Origin: Pseudomonas sp. UBA5706
GTDB lineage: Bacteria; Pseudomonadota; Gammaproteobacteria; Pseudomonadales; Pseudomonadaceae
Reading direction: 5' to 3'
Length of the DNA: 64,000 nt
Assembly: GCF_002419965.1 (NCBI RefSeq)
Contig: NZ_DIHC01000028.1
Coordinates: forward strand, 111,343 to 175,342
Position numbers and translations under genes: made by a program. Below the pieces are notes generated by a model that saw nothing but the letters and a program-made list of their open reading frames with translations, made no database searches and was not told the DNA's origin. Below are positions 54,559 through 63,751 of this stretch, in pieces; positions within the stretch are counted from its first letter, which is position 1; each line of letters begins with the position of its first letter.

Positions 54559-55743
54559 ATGTTCGCGCCTGCCAATACTGCACACTTCACATTACTGATT
54601 CCCTCTGTCCGCAACGATTTCAAGGTGCTGGGTTTCCACGGTACTGAAGCCATCAGCAGCTTGTATGCGATCGAGGTTGAACTCGTCAGCGAGTCCCCTG
54701 ATTTCGATCTGGAGAGCCTGCTCAGCCAGCCGGCTTTTCTCCAGTTTGGTCTGAATGGGGAAGGTATTCATGGGCGAATCGAAGATGTGTTCGTCGGCGA
54801 GGCCGGTAAACGTCTGACCCGGTATCACCTGACCTTGGTACCCGCTCTGCACTATTTGCAGTTCAGCCACAACCAGCGGATCTTCCAGAATCTGACGGTG
54901 CCGCAGATCGTGGCCAAAGTGCTCCAAGACCACGGGATTCAGGCCGATGCATATACCTTTCATGTCAGCACCACCCCAGTGCGCGAATACTGCACTCAAT
55001 ACGGTGAAAACGACTTCGAGTTCATCCAGCGGTTGTGCAGCGAGGACGGGATGTCGTGGCACCACCAACACGATCAGGATGGTCATCATCTGGTATTTAC
55101 TGACGACCAGACCTATTTCCCCAAGTTGGGCGAAACACCCTATCAGCAAGGTTCTGGACTGGCAGCGGATCATCCGGTCGTCAGCCAGTTCTCCCTGCGT
55201 TTCAACACGCGGACCAGCACGACGACGCGCCGGGGCTACGATCTAAAACGCCCCAGCCTGTTGCTCGAAAGCCAATTCACTGCCGAGTTCGCTCCGGCAC
55301 TCGAAGACTACCGCTACCCGGTGCTGATCGAGAATGAAAAGCGCGGCAAACAGCTGGCCCGGCAGGCCCTGGAGCGGCACCGTACCGACTACCAGTTGGC
55401 CGAGGGTAAAAGCGACCAGCCGATCCTGCGCAGTGGCCACTTCTTCGACCTGACCGAACACCCGCGTCAGCAGTGCAACGCGTTGTGGCTGCTGCTCAGT
55501 GTTGAGCATGACGGCACGCAGCCGCAGGCACTTGAGGAGTCGATCACCAGCGACGTCAACCCCCAAGACGGATTCACTCAAGGCTACCGCAACAGCTTTA
55601 GCGCGATTCTTTGGGATGTGTTCTACCGTCCACCACGGGTGACACGCAAATCGGTGCTGGTCAGCCAGACGGCTCGTGTCACGGGCCCTGCGGGGGAAGA
55701 AATTTTTTGCGATGAGTACTGGGCCAACAAGCGGAAGGGCTGA
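54559..55743 (+). CDS. vgrG: Truncated VgrG, type VI secretion spike protein (gp27-like part)
   Basis: 394 residues from ATG 54559. The front is clear VgrG: FTLLIPSVRNDFKVLGFHGT, EAISSLYAIEVELVSESPDF, YCTQYGENDFEFIQRLCSED, GMSWHHQHDQDGHHLVFTD and ARVTGPAGEEIFCDEY. In a full VgrG CDEY is followed by G-R-V-K-V and the gp5 OB-fold/beta-helix spike, about 250-400 more residues. Here it is followed by WANKRKG and a stop. The DNA after CDEY is not VgrG but the interior of the effector gene in another frame. So a deletion removed the spike and the product is probably not functional. Confidence 0.9.
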   Translation: MFAPANTAHFTLLIPSVRNDFKVLGFHGTEAISSLYAIEVELVSESPDFDLESLLSQPAFLQFGLNGEGIHGRIEDVFVGEAGKRLTRYHLTLVPALHYLQFSHNQRIFQNLTVPQIVAKVLQDHGIQADAYTFHVSTTPVREYCTQYGENDFEFIQRLCSEDGMSWHHQHDQDGHHLVFTDDQTYFPKLGETPYQQGSGLAADHPVVSQFSLRFNTRTSTTTRRGYDLKRPSLLLESQFTAEFAPALEDYRYPVLIENEKRGKQLARQALERHRTDYQLAEGKSDQPILRSGHFFDLTEHPRQQCNALWLLLSVEHDGTQPQALEESITSDVNPQDGFTQGYRNSFSAILWDVFYRPPRVTRKSVLVSQTARVTGPAGEEIFCDEYWANKRKG

Positions 55744-55787
55744 CCCAATGGGCCCGCACCACGGGGGAAGCCATTGGCGTCGGACGC

Positions 55788-57068
55788 GTGTCAGGCGTCG
55801 CAAACTCCTCCTTTGTGACCAATAGCGGCGGGGTCGTGCCGCTGGCGGCCTTGCTGCTGAACACGCTCAATGCGAGTAACTACTTGAGTCAGGCCGCAGC
55901 CGTGAAGGGGATGGACAGTCAGCGCGTGAACGATACAGTTTCCGCTTCGTTGTATGCCGCTGCTGCGTTGGTGGCAGTCATTGATAATCAGGTGCGGCAG
56001 GGTTTGGCGAAAGATAGATTTAATTTTTTTGGGTCGGCGGCCCCAACCTTGACGCTGTTTGGTGGAGTGATTGGTGGATTGTCGTTTAGCGCGGCCCTAA
56101 ACGAATACAAGTCACTGCAACTACAACTGGAAAGCAGCCAGACGCATATCGATCCTTGGTTGCAGATGCGCAAGACCGTCGTTACGGGCCAAGTAGCGGC
56201 CTATGGGGCTCAAGCGCTATTAGGCTTTGGTCAAACGGCAAGAGCCTTGGCAGGCTTGGTGGAAGTGGAAGCAGCGATCATGCGCTACTCGTTGTGCATG
56301 GGCCCACTGAACTGGGTCATTGCCGCGCTGGGCGTGCTGTACCTGATCACCTGGTTCTTTCAGCAAACCCCACTGCAAAATTTCCTCAACTTCTGCTGCT
56401 GGTCAAAAGCCCGAGCTGGTAATCTAGAGCCTATTGCGGCCAAGGCCCAACAAGACGAACTCAACCAACTGTACGGCATCCTGTATACCCCCCGCGTCAG
56501 CGCAGAAAGCAGCTCGGTGATGGTCGGTTCCAGTGGTCCTTCCGGGCTAGCCTCCCAGAGCGTCATCAATGCCCTGACCATCGACTTGCCCGGCGCCGAA
56601 CCTGGCAGTGTCTATCTGGAACTGAGCCTGATCGGCGATCCGGTCGACACTCAGGCGTCTCGCGACCTGATCAAAAACGGCCCGTACTCCGCCTATAAAC
56701 CACCTCGCCCATGGCGGGATATGGCACCTCACTGGCTGCCCGGCAGCACCTGTTGTTGGATACCCGATAACGAAGGCCAAGGTTTACGCCTGAACGGCCC
56801 CTTCAGCTCAGTACAAGGTGTCCTTAGCACCCTACCCAGCACGATCTCCCTGCGTTTGCGGTATCGCACGCCATTCACCGCGCTGCTGGGCGCCCGAAAC
56901 TTTATCGGCGGCGAACGCGGTGTGGCCTTTACCGTGAGTGGCAACGGGGATGTGATTGCCCTGCGGGACGATCCGACACCGGAACTGGATCGCGTGCCAA
57001 GCTACCCGCTCGACAGTGAGCGTTCAGGCTCTATTTACCTGCAACCCAAGGCCAAGGACTGCGCATGA
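55788..57068 (+). pseudogene. C-terminal part of a T6SS membrane effector (VasX/BTH_I2691-like), lacking its front
   Basis: 426 residues from GTG 55788; the same frame is open back to 55716 (LGQQAEGLTQWARTTGEAIG), where it hits the deletion joint inside vgrG. Four hydrophobic stretches are visible (VVPLAALLLNTLNASNYL, ASLYAAAALVAVIDNQV, LTLFGGVIGGLSFSAALNEY, NWVIAALGVLYLITWFF) followed by a soluble tail with FTALLGARNFIGGERGVAFT. It resembles the ends of large pore-forming T6SS effectors. The N-terminal secretion part and any chaperone gene are missing, so it is headless. Confidence 0.65.
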
Positions 57069-58009
57069 GTACGCCACCGGCAGGCACCACAAAAAAAAGG
57101 ATGTTTGCGCGCAATGACTACTTGGCGCCGTTGCCCATTCCCACCGGTGAAAAACCCTCGGATGTGCTCAATACCATTTGGCGCAAGAACGAGGTGTTTC
57201 TCGACATCGGAAACTACAGTATCGGCTCGGCGGTGATGGTGCTGTGGCCGATGGTGATGCTGTTTGCATTCATGGGATATCTGTTCAGAAATGATCATGA
57301 CGATATGCACATATTTGCGATCATGACTACCTTCATCATTGGGATTCCCACGCTTTTTTTAATTCAGGGCCTATTTCGCGATGTCCCCTTGCCGGTGCGC
57401 TTTAATCGGCAACGCCGCGAGGTGTGCGTGCCACGAGAGGATGGCAAGTACTGGATTGTCCCCTGGGAAAGCGTGACGGCGGCGGCCACGCAGCAGTCTT
57501 CGGTGAGTCAGGCGGGTAAAGCTACGATGGGCTTATTGATCATTGGCTTTGAGAATCCTGATCCGCAGGCCAAGGACGATGACAAGCATTTTTGGTTCGG
57601 GTTTAACTGTGGCGGCGGCACTACGGCCATGGCGTTGTGGGAGTGCGTGCGCAGCTACATGGAGATTGGGCCGGACGCTGTTGAAGATCAGACGGCACGC
57701 TTCGACAGATCTAAAGGAATATCGGCTACCTACCTGGACGACCTTATCAAGGCTGCGAAGTTGAGAGGCTGGTTTATAACCGCTTTGTGGGAAGGCTTCT
57801 GCGGGATTTTTATTTTTAATACGCTACTGATAGATGTCCTTGAACGCTGGAAACTGAACCCGCCGCCAGACCTGCCCTATCCCGACATCATAGAATGGTC
57901 CAGGCCGCTACCACCGGAGCAATGGGCCAAGCGGTCCCCTGAGTTGGAAGAAGCCATCGCCACGCGTGAGGCAGAGTTAGCGGCGCAGACGGCACGAAAG
58001 CTAGCTTGA
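57065..58009 (+). CDS. Membrane immunity protein candidate for the T6SS effector
   Basis: This 314-residue protein overlaps the effector stop by 4 bases (ATGA). It has a paired transmembrane segment near residues 55-110 (SAVMVLWPMVMLFAFMGYLF then MHIFAIMTTFIIGIPTLFLI), a cytoplasmic stretch with VPREDGKYWIVPWESVTAAA, and a third segment near residue 245. Membrane immunity proteins are what pore-forming VasX-like effectors carry directly downstream. I recall similar proteins annotated as DUF6708. The reading frame is intact although the effector is not. Confidence 0.7.
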   Translation: MSTPPAGTTKKRMFARNDYLAPLPIPTGEKPSDVLNTIWRKNEVFLDIGNYSIGSAVMVLWPMVMLFAFMGYLFRNDHDDMHIFAIMTTFIIGIPTLFLIQGLFRDVPLPVRFNRQRREVCVPREDGKYWIVPWESVTAAATQQSSVSQAGKATMGLLIIGFENPDPQAKDDDKHFWFGFNCGGGTTAMALWECVRSYMEIGPDAVEDQTARFDRSKGISATYLDDLIKAAKLRGWFITALWEGFCGIFIFNTLLIDVLERWKLNPPPDLPYPDIIEWSRPLPPEQWAKRSPELEEAIATREAELAAQTARKLA

Positions 58010-58121
58010 TGTTGAGCTGCCGGACTTTTGCAGCCTTCATACTGGAAAGTTGATTTTCTATTCCCAACCCCATGGACACTGGCAGCGCGGTGTCCGCGTT
58101 TCTGTGGGCCGGGAAGAAACC

Positions 58122-58910
58122 ATGATGCCAAAGCGCCCGATACCGCCCCTGTCGGGGCAAGATGAGTTACCGGACTACTATGTTTGTTTGCCGGTCAATC
58201 TGCGTCCCGCGGCGGTTATGTTCATCCGCCATCTGCATGAGCTGCCCTATCAGCAGTATCGATGCTGCCCGCACTGCGACAGTTCCAGTGTGTATTTCTC
58301 AAAAGGTGTGCAACCAGGATTTCGCCTGCCGACTTATAGATGCCGTTCCTGCCGTAAGGGCTATAACAGCTTGACCGGAACGCCGTTTGCCCGACTCGAA
58401 CATATGCACCTGTGGTCAACCTTTGCGGTGTACCTGCTGGCAGGTTGGCCCGGCCCAACTGCTGCACCGCTCATTGGTATTTCCGGTAACGCGTTTTATC
58501 GCTGGGTACGTGCGGCCAGGGAGGTTATGGCGCAGGAGTTCCCCGAGTTGCACCAGCGGTGGTCCGCCCGGCAGGATCGCCAAAATCTGCAACCAGCTGA
58601 GCAAATAGAAAAACAAAGGCAGGCAGTCGGGGTCCGATCGCTGACGCGCCGGGATTGCCGGCGTGATCTGGACCGTGGGTGTGCAGGCCCGTTATTGCGC
58701 GATACCCGTGGGAGACGTCGGGGTTGTGACGGCAGTTTAGTGGGTCGGCTGTGGGTGTCGCCTGTTGCCCACCGTTCTTATCAAACTGGCGCCAGCGAGG
58801 TTATCCGGACCATGCTTAGACATCGAGCTCCTTCATGCGGTGGTACAGGGTGCGGCGCGGGATGTTCAGCTCCTGGCTTACGGCCTCGATGCTGTTGTTG
58901 TGCCGCTTGA
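58122..58910 (+). pseudogene. DUF746-domain protein with decayed C-terminus
   Basis: The first ~165 residues (ATG 58122) look like a DUF746 protein: LPDYYVCLPVNLRPAAVMFI, CCPHCDSSSVYFSKG and CRSCRKGYNSLTGTPFARLE are IS1-transposase-like zinc fingers, followed by ISGNAFYRWVRAAREVMAQE. From about 58625 the frame turns into Arg/Cys-rich sequence and finally into the reverse complement of hrpS. The real gene seems to end or shift frame near 58620. The last 95 bases overlap hrpS on the other strand. Confidence 0.65.
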
Positions 58911-59718
58911 GCGCGGCCTGGATCAAGACTTTCTCGATCACGCGCAACTGGGATTTCAATCCGGTTGACGACTCGCGCTCCTCACCTGCCTCATCCCCCA
59001 GCAGCGGGAAACCCAGCACGAAGCGCTTGGCCGCCGATTTGAGTTCCCGGATGTTACCGGGCCATTGATGATTCAACAGCAGATGCCTTAGCACTGCACT
59101 GACCTCTGGCATGGACAAGCCGGAATCGCGAGCCGAGACCAGGGCGAAACGCCGAAACAGCGGAAGGATCCGCTCCCGCTGGGAGCGCAACGGTGGCAAT
59201 TTCAGGGTCAGGACGTTGAGCCGGAAATACAGGTCCCGGCGAAAGCGACCCTGCTCGACCAACTCGTCCAGCGCATGCTGCGCCGAGGCAATCACGCAGA
59301 CATCCAGCGCAATCGGCGCCGTCGAACCCAGGCGTTCGACTTCACGGGTCTCCAGCACCCGCAGCAGCTTGGCCTGAAGGCTGAGCGGCATGCTGTCGAT
59401 TTCATCCAGATACAGGGTGCCGCCCTGCGCCGCTTCGATGTAGCCGACGCGGGAGCGATCGGCGCCGGTGTAGGCGCCGCTGACCACGCCGAACAACTCG
59501 CTTTCGGCCAGCGACTCGGGAATCGCCGCACAATTCATGGCCACCAGGCGACCCTTACGGCCCGACAGGTGGTGAATACGCTCGGCGACGGTATCCTTGC
59601 CAGTGCCGGTCTCCCCCGACAGCAGTACGTCGATACCCAGTTGAGAAATACTTTGGGCGATGACAGTCAGGTTAGGCACATGATTGTCGTCGGCCGACGG
59701 ATCATCGTTCACGCTCAT
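58816..59718 (-). CDS. hrpS: HrpS-like sigma-54 enhancer-binding protein
   Basis: This 300-residue protein is a bare AAA+ plus HTH activator without a receiver domain, as in HrpS (about 302 residues). Walker A GETGTGKDTVAERIHHLSG, the GAYTGA form of the GAFTGA loop, Walker B GGTLYLDEIDSMP, Arg finger region GRFRRDLYFRLNV, and a C-terminal Fis-type HTH AVSQELNIPRRTLYHRMKEL. With HrpR it normally forms a hetero-hexamer that activates hrpL through sigma-54. It starts 90 bases after hrpR with GAGG upstream. Downstream, where hrpA/hrpZ would be, lies the DUF746 and T6SS DNA. Confidence 0.88.
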   Translation of the reverse strand: MSVNDDPSADDNHVPNLTVIAQSISQLGIDVLLSGETGTGKDTVAERIHHLSGRKGRLVAMNCAAIPESLAESELFGVVSGAYTGADRSRVGYIEAAQGGTLYLDEIDSMPLSLQAKLLRVLETREVERLGSTAPIALDVCVIASAQHALDELVEQGRFRRDLYFRLNVLTLKLPPLRSQRERILPLFRRFALVSARDSGLSMPEVSAVLRHLLLNHQWPGNIRELKSAAKRFVLGFPLLGDEAGEERESSTGLKSQLRVIEKVLIQAALKRHNNSIEAVSQELNIPRRTLYHRMKELDV

Positions 59719-59808
59719 TCACGACCTCTAGCAGTTCACGCGCCTGCATATTGCTTATGCTGGCGCAACGGGCCTTTAAACAATTCGCGAGACAACAGGC
59801 TTCAGTCT

Positions 59809-60756
59809 TCAGGACAGCAGCGGATCGGACACACCCAGGCAGGTCAGGCCCAGTTCCTTCATGCGGTGATACAACGTACGCCGGGGGATCTCCAATTCTT
59901 GAATCACTGCGTCCAGGCTGTGCTTGTGGCGCTTGAATGCGTCCTCGATCAACATCTTTTCGATCACCCGCAGCTGGGTTTTCAAACCGGTTTCAGGGTC
60001 GCGGTGCGGCTCGATGTCCACGCCCAGCAACGGGAAACCGAGGACAAAGCGCTTGGCCGCCGACTTGAGTTCACGGATGTTGCCGGGCCATGCATGGCTG
60101 AGCAGCAATTGCACAAGCCCGTTGTCCAGCATCGGTATGGGGCGGTCGAACTCGCCGGCGATGGTCTGGGTGAACTGGTCGAACAACGGCAGGATCTGCT
60201 CACGACGGTTACGCAAGGCTGGCATCTGGATGGTCAGCACATTGAGACGAAAAAACAGGTCGCGACGGAACAGCCCTTGTTCCACGAGTTCATCCAGAGG
60301 ACGTTGCGCCGAGGCGATCACCCGCAGGTCTACCGGGATGAATGCAGTCGAGCCGAGCCGCTCGACCCCACGGGTTTCGAGAATACGCAGCAACTTGGCC
60401 TGCAGGCTCAGCGGCATGCTGTCGATCTCATCCAGGTACAGCGTTCCTCCGCAGGCCGCTTCGATATAGCCCGGGCGCGACCGACTGACACCTGTGTAGG
60501 CACCATTGACGACACCGAACAGTTGGCTTTCGGCCAACGACTCGGGGATGGCCGCGCAGTTCATGCCTACAAAGGCGCCTGTGCGGCCGGACAGTTCGTG
60601 AATGCGCTTTGCCAGCGTGTCCTTACCGGTCCCTGTCTCGCCACACAAAAGTAAATCCATACCCAGGCTGGCTGTATTCAACGCAATCTGATGAACATCC
60701 AGCGTTGTATTTCCCGCAAAACACGCCCAGCCGCTTACATCGATTTCTTCCTTCAT
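59809..60756 (-). CDS. hrpR: HrpR-like sigma-54 enhancer-binding protein
   Basis: This 315-residue protein is a close paralogue of the neighbouring hrpS and has the same layout (HrpR about 314 residues). Walker A GETGTGKDTLAKRIHELSGR, NGAYTG loop, GGTLYLDEIDSMPLSLQAKL, Arg finger GLFRRDLFFRLNVLT, Fis-type HTH VIQELEIPRRTLYHRMKELG. No receiver domain. ATG 60756 follows GAGAGG. The order hrpR then hrpS is that of the P. syringae hrp cluster and of type III clusters of P. fluorescens-group strains. Confidence 0.88.
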   Translation of the reverse strand: MKEEIDVSGWACFAGNTTLDVHQIALNTASLGMDLLLCGETGTGKDTLAKRIHELSGRTGAFVGMNCAAIPESLAESQLFGVVNGAYTGVSRSRPGYIEAACGGTLYLDEIDSMPLSLQAKLLRILETRGVERLGSTAFIPVDLRVIASAQRPLDELVEQGLFRRDLFFRLNVLTIQMPALRNRREQILPLFDQFTQTIAGEFDRPIPMLDNGLVQLLLSHAWPGNIRELKSAAKRFVLGFPLLGVDIEPHRDPETGLKTQLRVIEKMLIEDAFKRHKHSLDAVIQELEIPRRTLYHRMKELGLTCLGVSDPLLS

Positions 60757-61817
60757 CGATACCTCTCAATTTGGGTGCAAGCGAGTTATTAGTACCACGC
60801 ATTACAAAGGCAGCAATCATTAATTTTAGTTCCCGTGTGACCTGAGAACGGGATCACAAAGTTCCGTCAGTGATATCAATATGACTTCATTGCCCAGTGC
60901 AACTAACGAGCGGTTCGAGCGTTTCAAACGTGTATTTAAATCTTTGACTTGCGCCCTTTGAAACAATGCCTTATTGACGTCCCGAAGAGCTGGGAGCAAT
61001 TCCTAGCTGACCGCGCAATGCATTGAGAATCAAGGATTTATGCGCCATTTCAGTGCAGGATTAGACCGTGCAGTGGAACACACTCAAATGAAGTGAAAGG
61101 CTCTGCGATAATTACGATCGCTCGCTAGTTAAAAAATGCTTAACTTTAGACATGCTAAAACCCAAACAACTGCAACACTACTATCAATAATAAGTTTAAA
61201 ATTGTTTTAATCTTATAATAAGTTTTTTAATAGTACCATTACCTATTCCATTCGGACACAGGTGTAAAAAACATATAAGAAAACGGATCATGCACCAACT
61301 AACCTGCATCTGTTTTCAATAACCCAACCCGTTCGGAAATCCAACTACCGGGATTCGGTTTTCCGAACATAGCTTTATCCATTCAGCCAAGCGCTCGGAA
61401 GCCCTTGTTTTGCGGGGCCTCGCTGGCACTACGCCTGCATCCGCCAGCCGTTGAGCGACAGGATTCTGGAAAATCGCGTTCGCGATTCTCAACCGGGATC
61501 CAACTAACGACGAGCGCCGCACAGGTGCTGTGAAGGTGTGATGATGGGCAGGTATTCACACTGTAAATATCGACACGATGTTTCAAAATATGTCGGCGTG
61601 CTATTCAGGCATGATGTATCGAGCTGGGTACACGCAGATCGAAAAGTTCAGCAAGCGGCAGAGGGATTTACCTGTACAAGTGTGTCTTTTAGAGCCTGAT
61701 AGGTGTCTTTCGTGACCTTCATTTGTACCATGAGCCAAATTGTATCTAGGCGGGTACCGAATTTGCGCAAGCGTTGGCGCACTGCGGAAGGTCACATGAG
61801 GTCGCAGGCTTGACGTC
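60757..61817. other. AT-rich stretch upstream of hrpR, no clear gene
   Basis: About 1.06 kb. The 61.1-61.3 kb part is very AT-rich. A minus-strand stretch at 61316-61586 has codon-like composition (RLRIANAIFQNPVAQRLADA) in two overlapping frames, but I recognise no protein. It may be a remnant. The promoter of hrpR must lie in the first 200 bases left of this region. No effector or chaperone gene is seen. Confidence 0.5.
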
Positions 61818-62939
61818 TCAAGGCGTCAATCTGACGGACGGTGACGCAGGGCTGGTCGATATCGCCAGCGCCTCACCGGTTGCCTGATTCGCGTACGGGG
61901 CCATCTTCGCGAGGCTGGCGGCTAATTGTTGCGCCTGATCGCGAGGCACCAGCAGGTGGGTGGGTCCGTCGAGGGTCTTCTTGCGCAGGAACGCGGGGTT
62001 GAGACTCAGCAGCACCGTCTCATTTATCCCGGCGCTGGCCGCCAGCTGACTGAGGTCGACCGGACGGGTCAGCTCGATTGCCGTGAAATAAGGCGCGTTG
62101 GCCACCGGACTCAGCTGCACGCCGTAAACCTGGGGTTCACGCACCAGCAACGACAGCGCCAGCAGGCGCGGCACGTAATCCTGGGTTTCGCGGGGCAGGT
62201 TCAAGTGCCAATAGTCAGTGGGCAAACCCCGCAGCTGGTTAGCCTGCACCGCACGGCTGACTGTTCCTTCGCCAGCATTGTAGGCAGCCATGGCCAGCAA
62301 CCAGTCGCCATTGAACTGATCGTGCAGGCGAGTCAGGTAATCCATCGCGGCCTTGCTCGACGCCACCACATCGCGGCGCCCGTCATACCAGGCCGTCTGG
62401 CGCAGATTAAAGTCGCGTCCGGTGGCGGCCATGAACTGCCACAGGCCGGCCGCATCGCGGATTGAATTGGCCTTGGGGTTGTAGGCGCTTTCGACAATGG
62501 GCAGCAGCGCCAGCTCAGCAGGCATTGCTCGCTGGTCCAGGCTCTCGGCGATGAAATGCAGATACGGGCTGGCGCGCAGGCTGGCATTGCGCAAAAAGCC
62601 AGGATTGCCCAGCAACCAGTCGCGCTGGCGTGCGATTCGCGCATTCACACCCGTGTCATCCACCAGGCTGAACCCCTGCCCCAGTCGCCCCCAGATGTCG
62701 CTGCCGTCGTAGGGAGCTGCCGCAACATGGGGTTGCAAGGCCGGTGCTGCATCCGTACTGCGACTGAGCCCTGCGACCAACCTGGGCGTGCGCTCTATGG
62801 AGGGTTGAGGAGGATAGCCAAATGCCTGGTAATCGATGGACTGACAACCTGCGCACAACAGCATCACGCCAAGCGATGCAAAACGCAGCTGAAGCACGAG
62901 AAGCGAGGGCCCATTCGGCAGGGTCAAGGCAGGTGGCAT
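61818..62939 (-). CDS. hrpH: Lytic transglycosylase, HrpH/MltD-like lipoprotein
   Basis: This 373-residue protein has an N-terminal signal with lipobox LCAGC at residue ~32. The catalytic domain is MltD-type: ELALLPIVESAYNPKANSIR (Glu is the catalytic acid), AAGLWQFMAATGRDFNLRQT, WYDGRRDVVASSKAAMDYL, GDWLLAMAAYNAGEGTVSRA. A long tail follows with TRPVDLSQLAASAGINETVL, LLSLNPAFLRKKT, a LysM-like part. It cuts peptidoglycan and could make room for a secretion apparatus. An hrp box lies directly upstream, and in P. syringae the gene beside hrpR is hrpH, a transglycosylase. Name is by position plus type. Confidence 0.78.
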   Translation of the reverse strand: MPPALTLPNGPSLLVLQLRFASLGVMLLCAGCQSIDYQAFGYPPQPSIERTPRLVAGLSRSTDAAPALQPHVAAAPYDGSDIWGRLGQGFSLVDDTGVNARIARQRDWLLGNPGFLRNASLRASPYLHFIAESLDQRAMPAELALLPIVESAYNPKANSIRDAAGLWQFMAATGRDFNLRQTAWYDGRRDVVASSKAAMDYLTRLHDQFNGDWLLAMAAYNAGEGTVSRAVQANQLRGLPTDYWHLNLPRETQDYVPRLLALSLLVREPQVYGVQLSPVANAPYFTAIELTRPVDLSQLAASAGINETVLLSLNPAFLRKKTLDGPTHLLVPRDQAQQLAASLAKMAPYANQATGEALAISTSPASPSVRLTP

Positions 62940-62966
62940 GGGGACGGGTCCTGAAAGCGATTACCC

Positions 62967-62994
62967 TAGGTGGCCCACGCGCCCGAACGGTTCC
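62967..62994 (-). promoter_or_regulatory. hrp box (HrpL-dependent promoter)
   Basis: Minus strand: GGAACC, then 15 bases, then CCACCTA. This fits the P. syringae hrp box GGAACC-N15/16-CCACNNA exactly in both half-sites. It ends 27 bases before the ATG of the transglycosylase, leaving room for a 5' leader with AGGA. It is the only such site noticed. Confidence 0.75.
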
Positions 62995-63120
62995 ATTTGC
63001 TCAACCATGAATCGTTCAGTGATCGGACCGGCCCTGCAACCTGCGCCCCCCCACTCGGTCAGGTCGCGATCAGCCCCTCCCTTTCGTGCAACCTTGCATG
63101 ACAGGTCTTGCGCAAATAGA

Positions 63121-63528
63121 TCAGAAATTGCCCTTCAACGCTTCCAGGCCGCCTTCATACACTCCCAGGAACAAGGTCTCGGCTTCTGCGTCGCTGATGC
63201 CCACCGGGGTGAAGGTACCCGACCATTCAACCAGCGCACCGTGTTCGCCGTCAGCGCTGACCTTAAGGGTTGCCAGGTAATCGGTGACCGGGAACGGTCC
63301 CTGGGTGATCGAGTAACTGTAGGTGCGAGCCCGGTCGTCGAACGCCATCAGCCGCTCGCTGATCCGGGCGCCGTCCTGAGTGGTGAGATGACGAACCCGC
63401 CCGCCTTCATCCGGTTCGCTTTTGGCAATGAGTGGCAGCCAGTCGGGCAAGGAGTTGAAGCCCCCCACCAACTCCCAGACCTGATCGGCCGAAACCGCGA
63501 CGCGCACGGATGCAGATGCTTTAGCCAT
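63121..63528 (-). CDS. SRPBCC-family (polyketide cyclase/START-like) protein
   Basis: 135 residues from ATG 63528 with GGAGG upstream. VRVAVSADQVWELVGGFNSL, PDWLPLIAKSEPDEGG, ISERLMAFDDRARTYSYSIT, VEWSGTFTPVG and FLGVYEGGLEALKG follow the SRPBCC fold, a hydrophobic-ligand pocket. Function in this subfamily (polyketide cyclase 2-like) is not established. It lies 127 bases upstream of the hrp box on the same strand. Confidence 0.82.
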   Translation of the reverse strand: MAKASASVRVAVSADQVWELVGGFNSLPDWLPLIAKSEPDEGGRVRHLTTQDGARISERLMAFDDRARTYSYSITQGPFPVTDYLATLKVSADGEHGALVEWSGTFTPVGISDAEAETLFLGVYEGGLEALKGNF

Positions 63529-63751
63529 GATGACCTCCAATGATAGTGACGCGAGCTTAAGGCCAGGCATGGAGATCGTACAGAGCGGGATTGAAGGTTA
63601 ACCACCAAAAGACGCCCGGTGTATTCGGCGCTCCAGGCGTAATACACGGGCCCTATGGCAACACGCCTCCCCGGCGCTGGCCGTCAGGTCCCACCGCCTG
63701 CCGACAGACTGGCCCGCGGAACAGAATGTCAACGCACAAGGGAGTGAATGC

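Noticed and set aside
59275..60654. Open frame of 459 codons on the plus strand opposite hrpR and hrpS
   Set aside because: It spans both antisense strands and the gap between; the two AAA+ proteins are clearly the real genes.
61316..61586. Two overlapping minus-strand frames that look codon-like
   Set aside because: No recognisable protein and no ribosome site; could be a remnant but not supportable as a gene.
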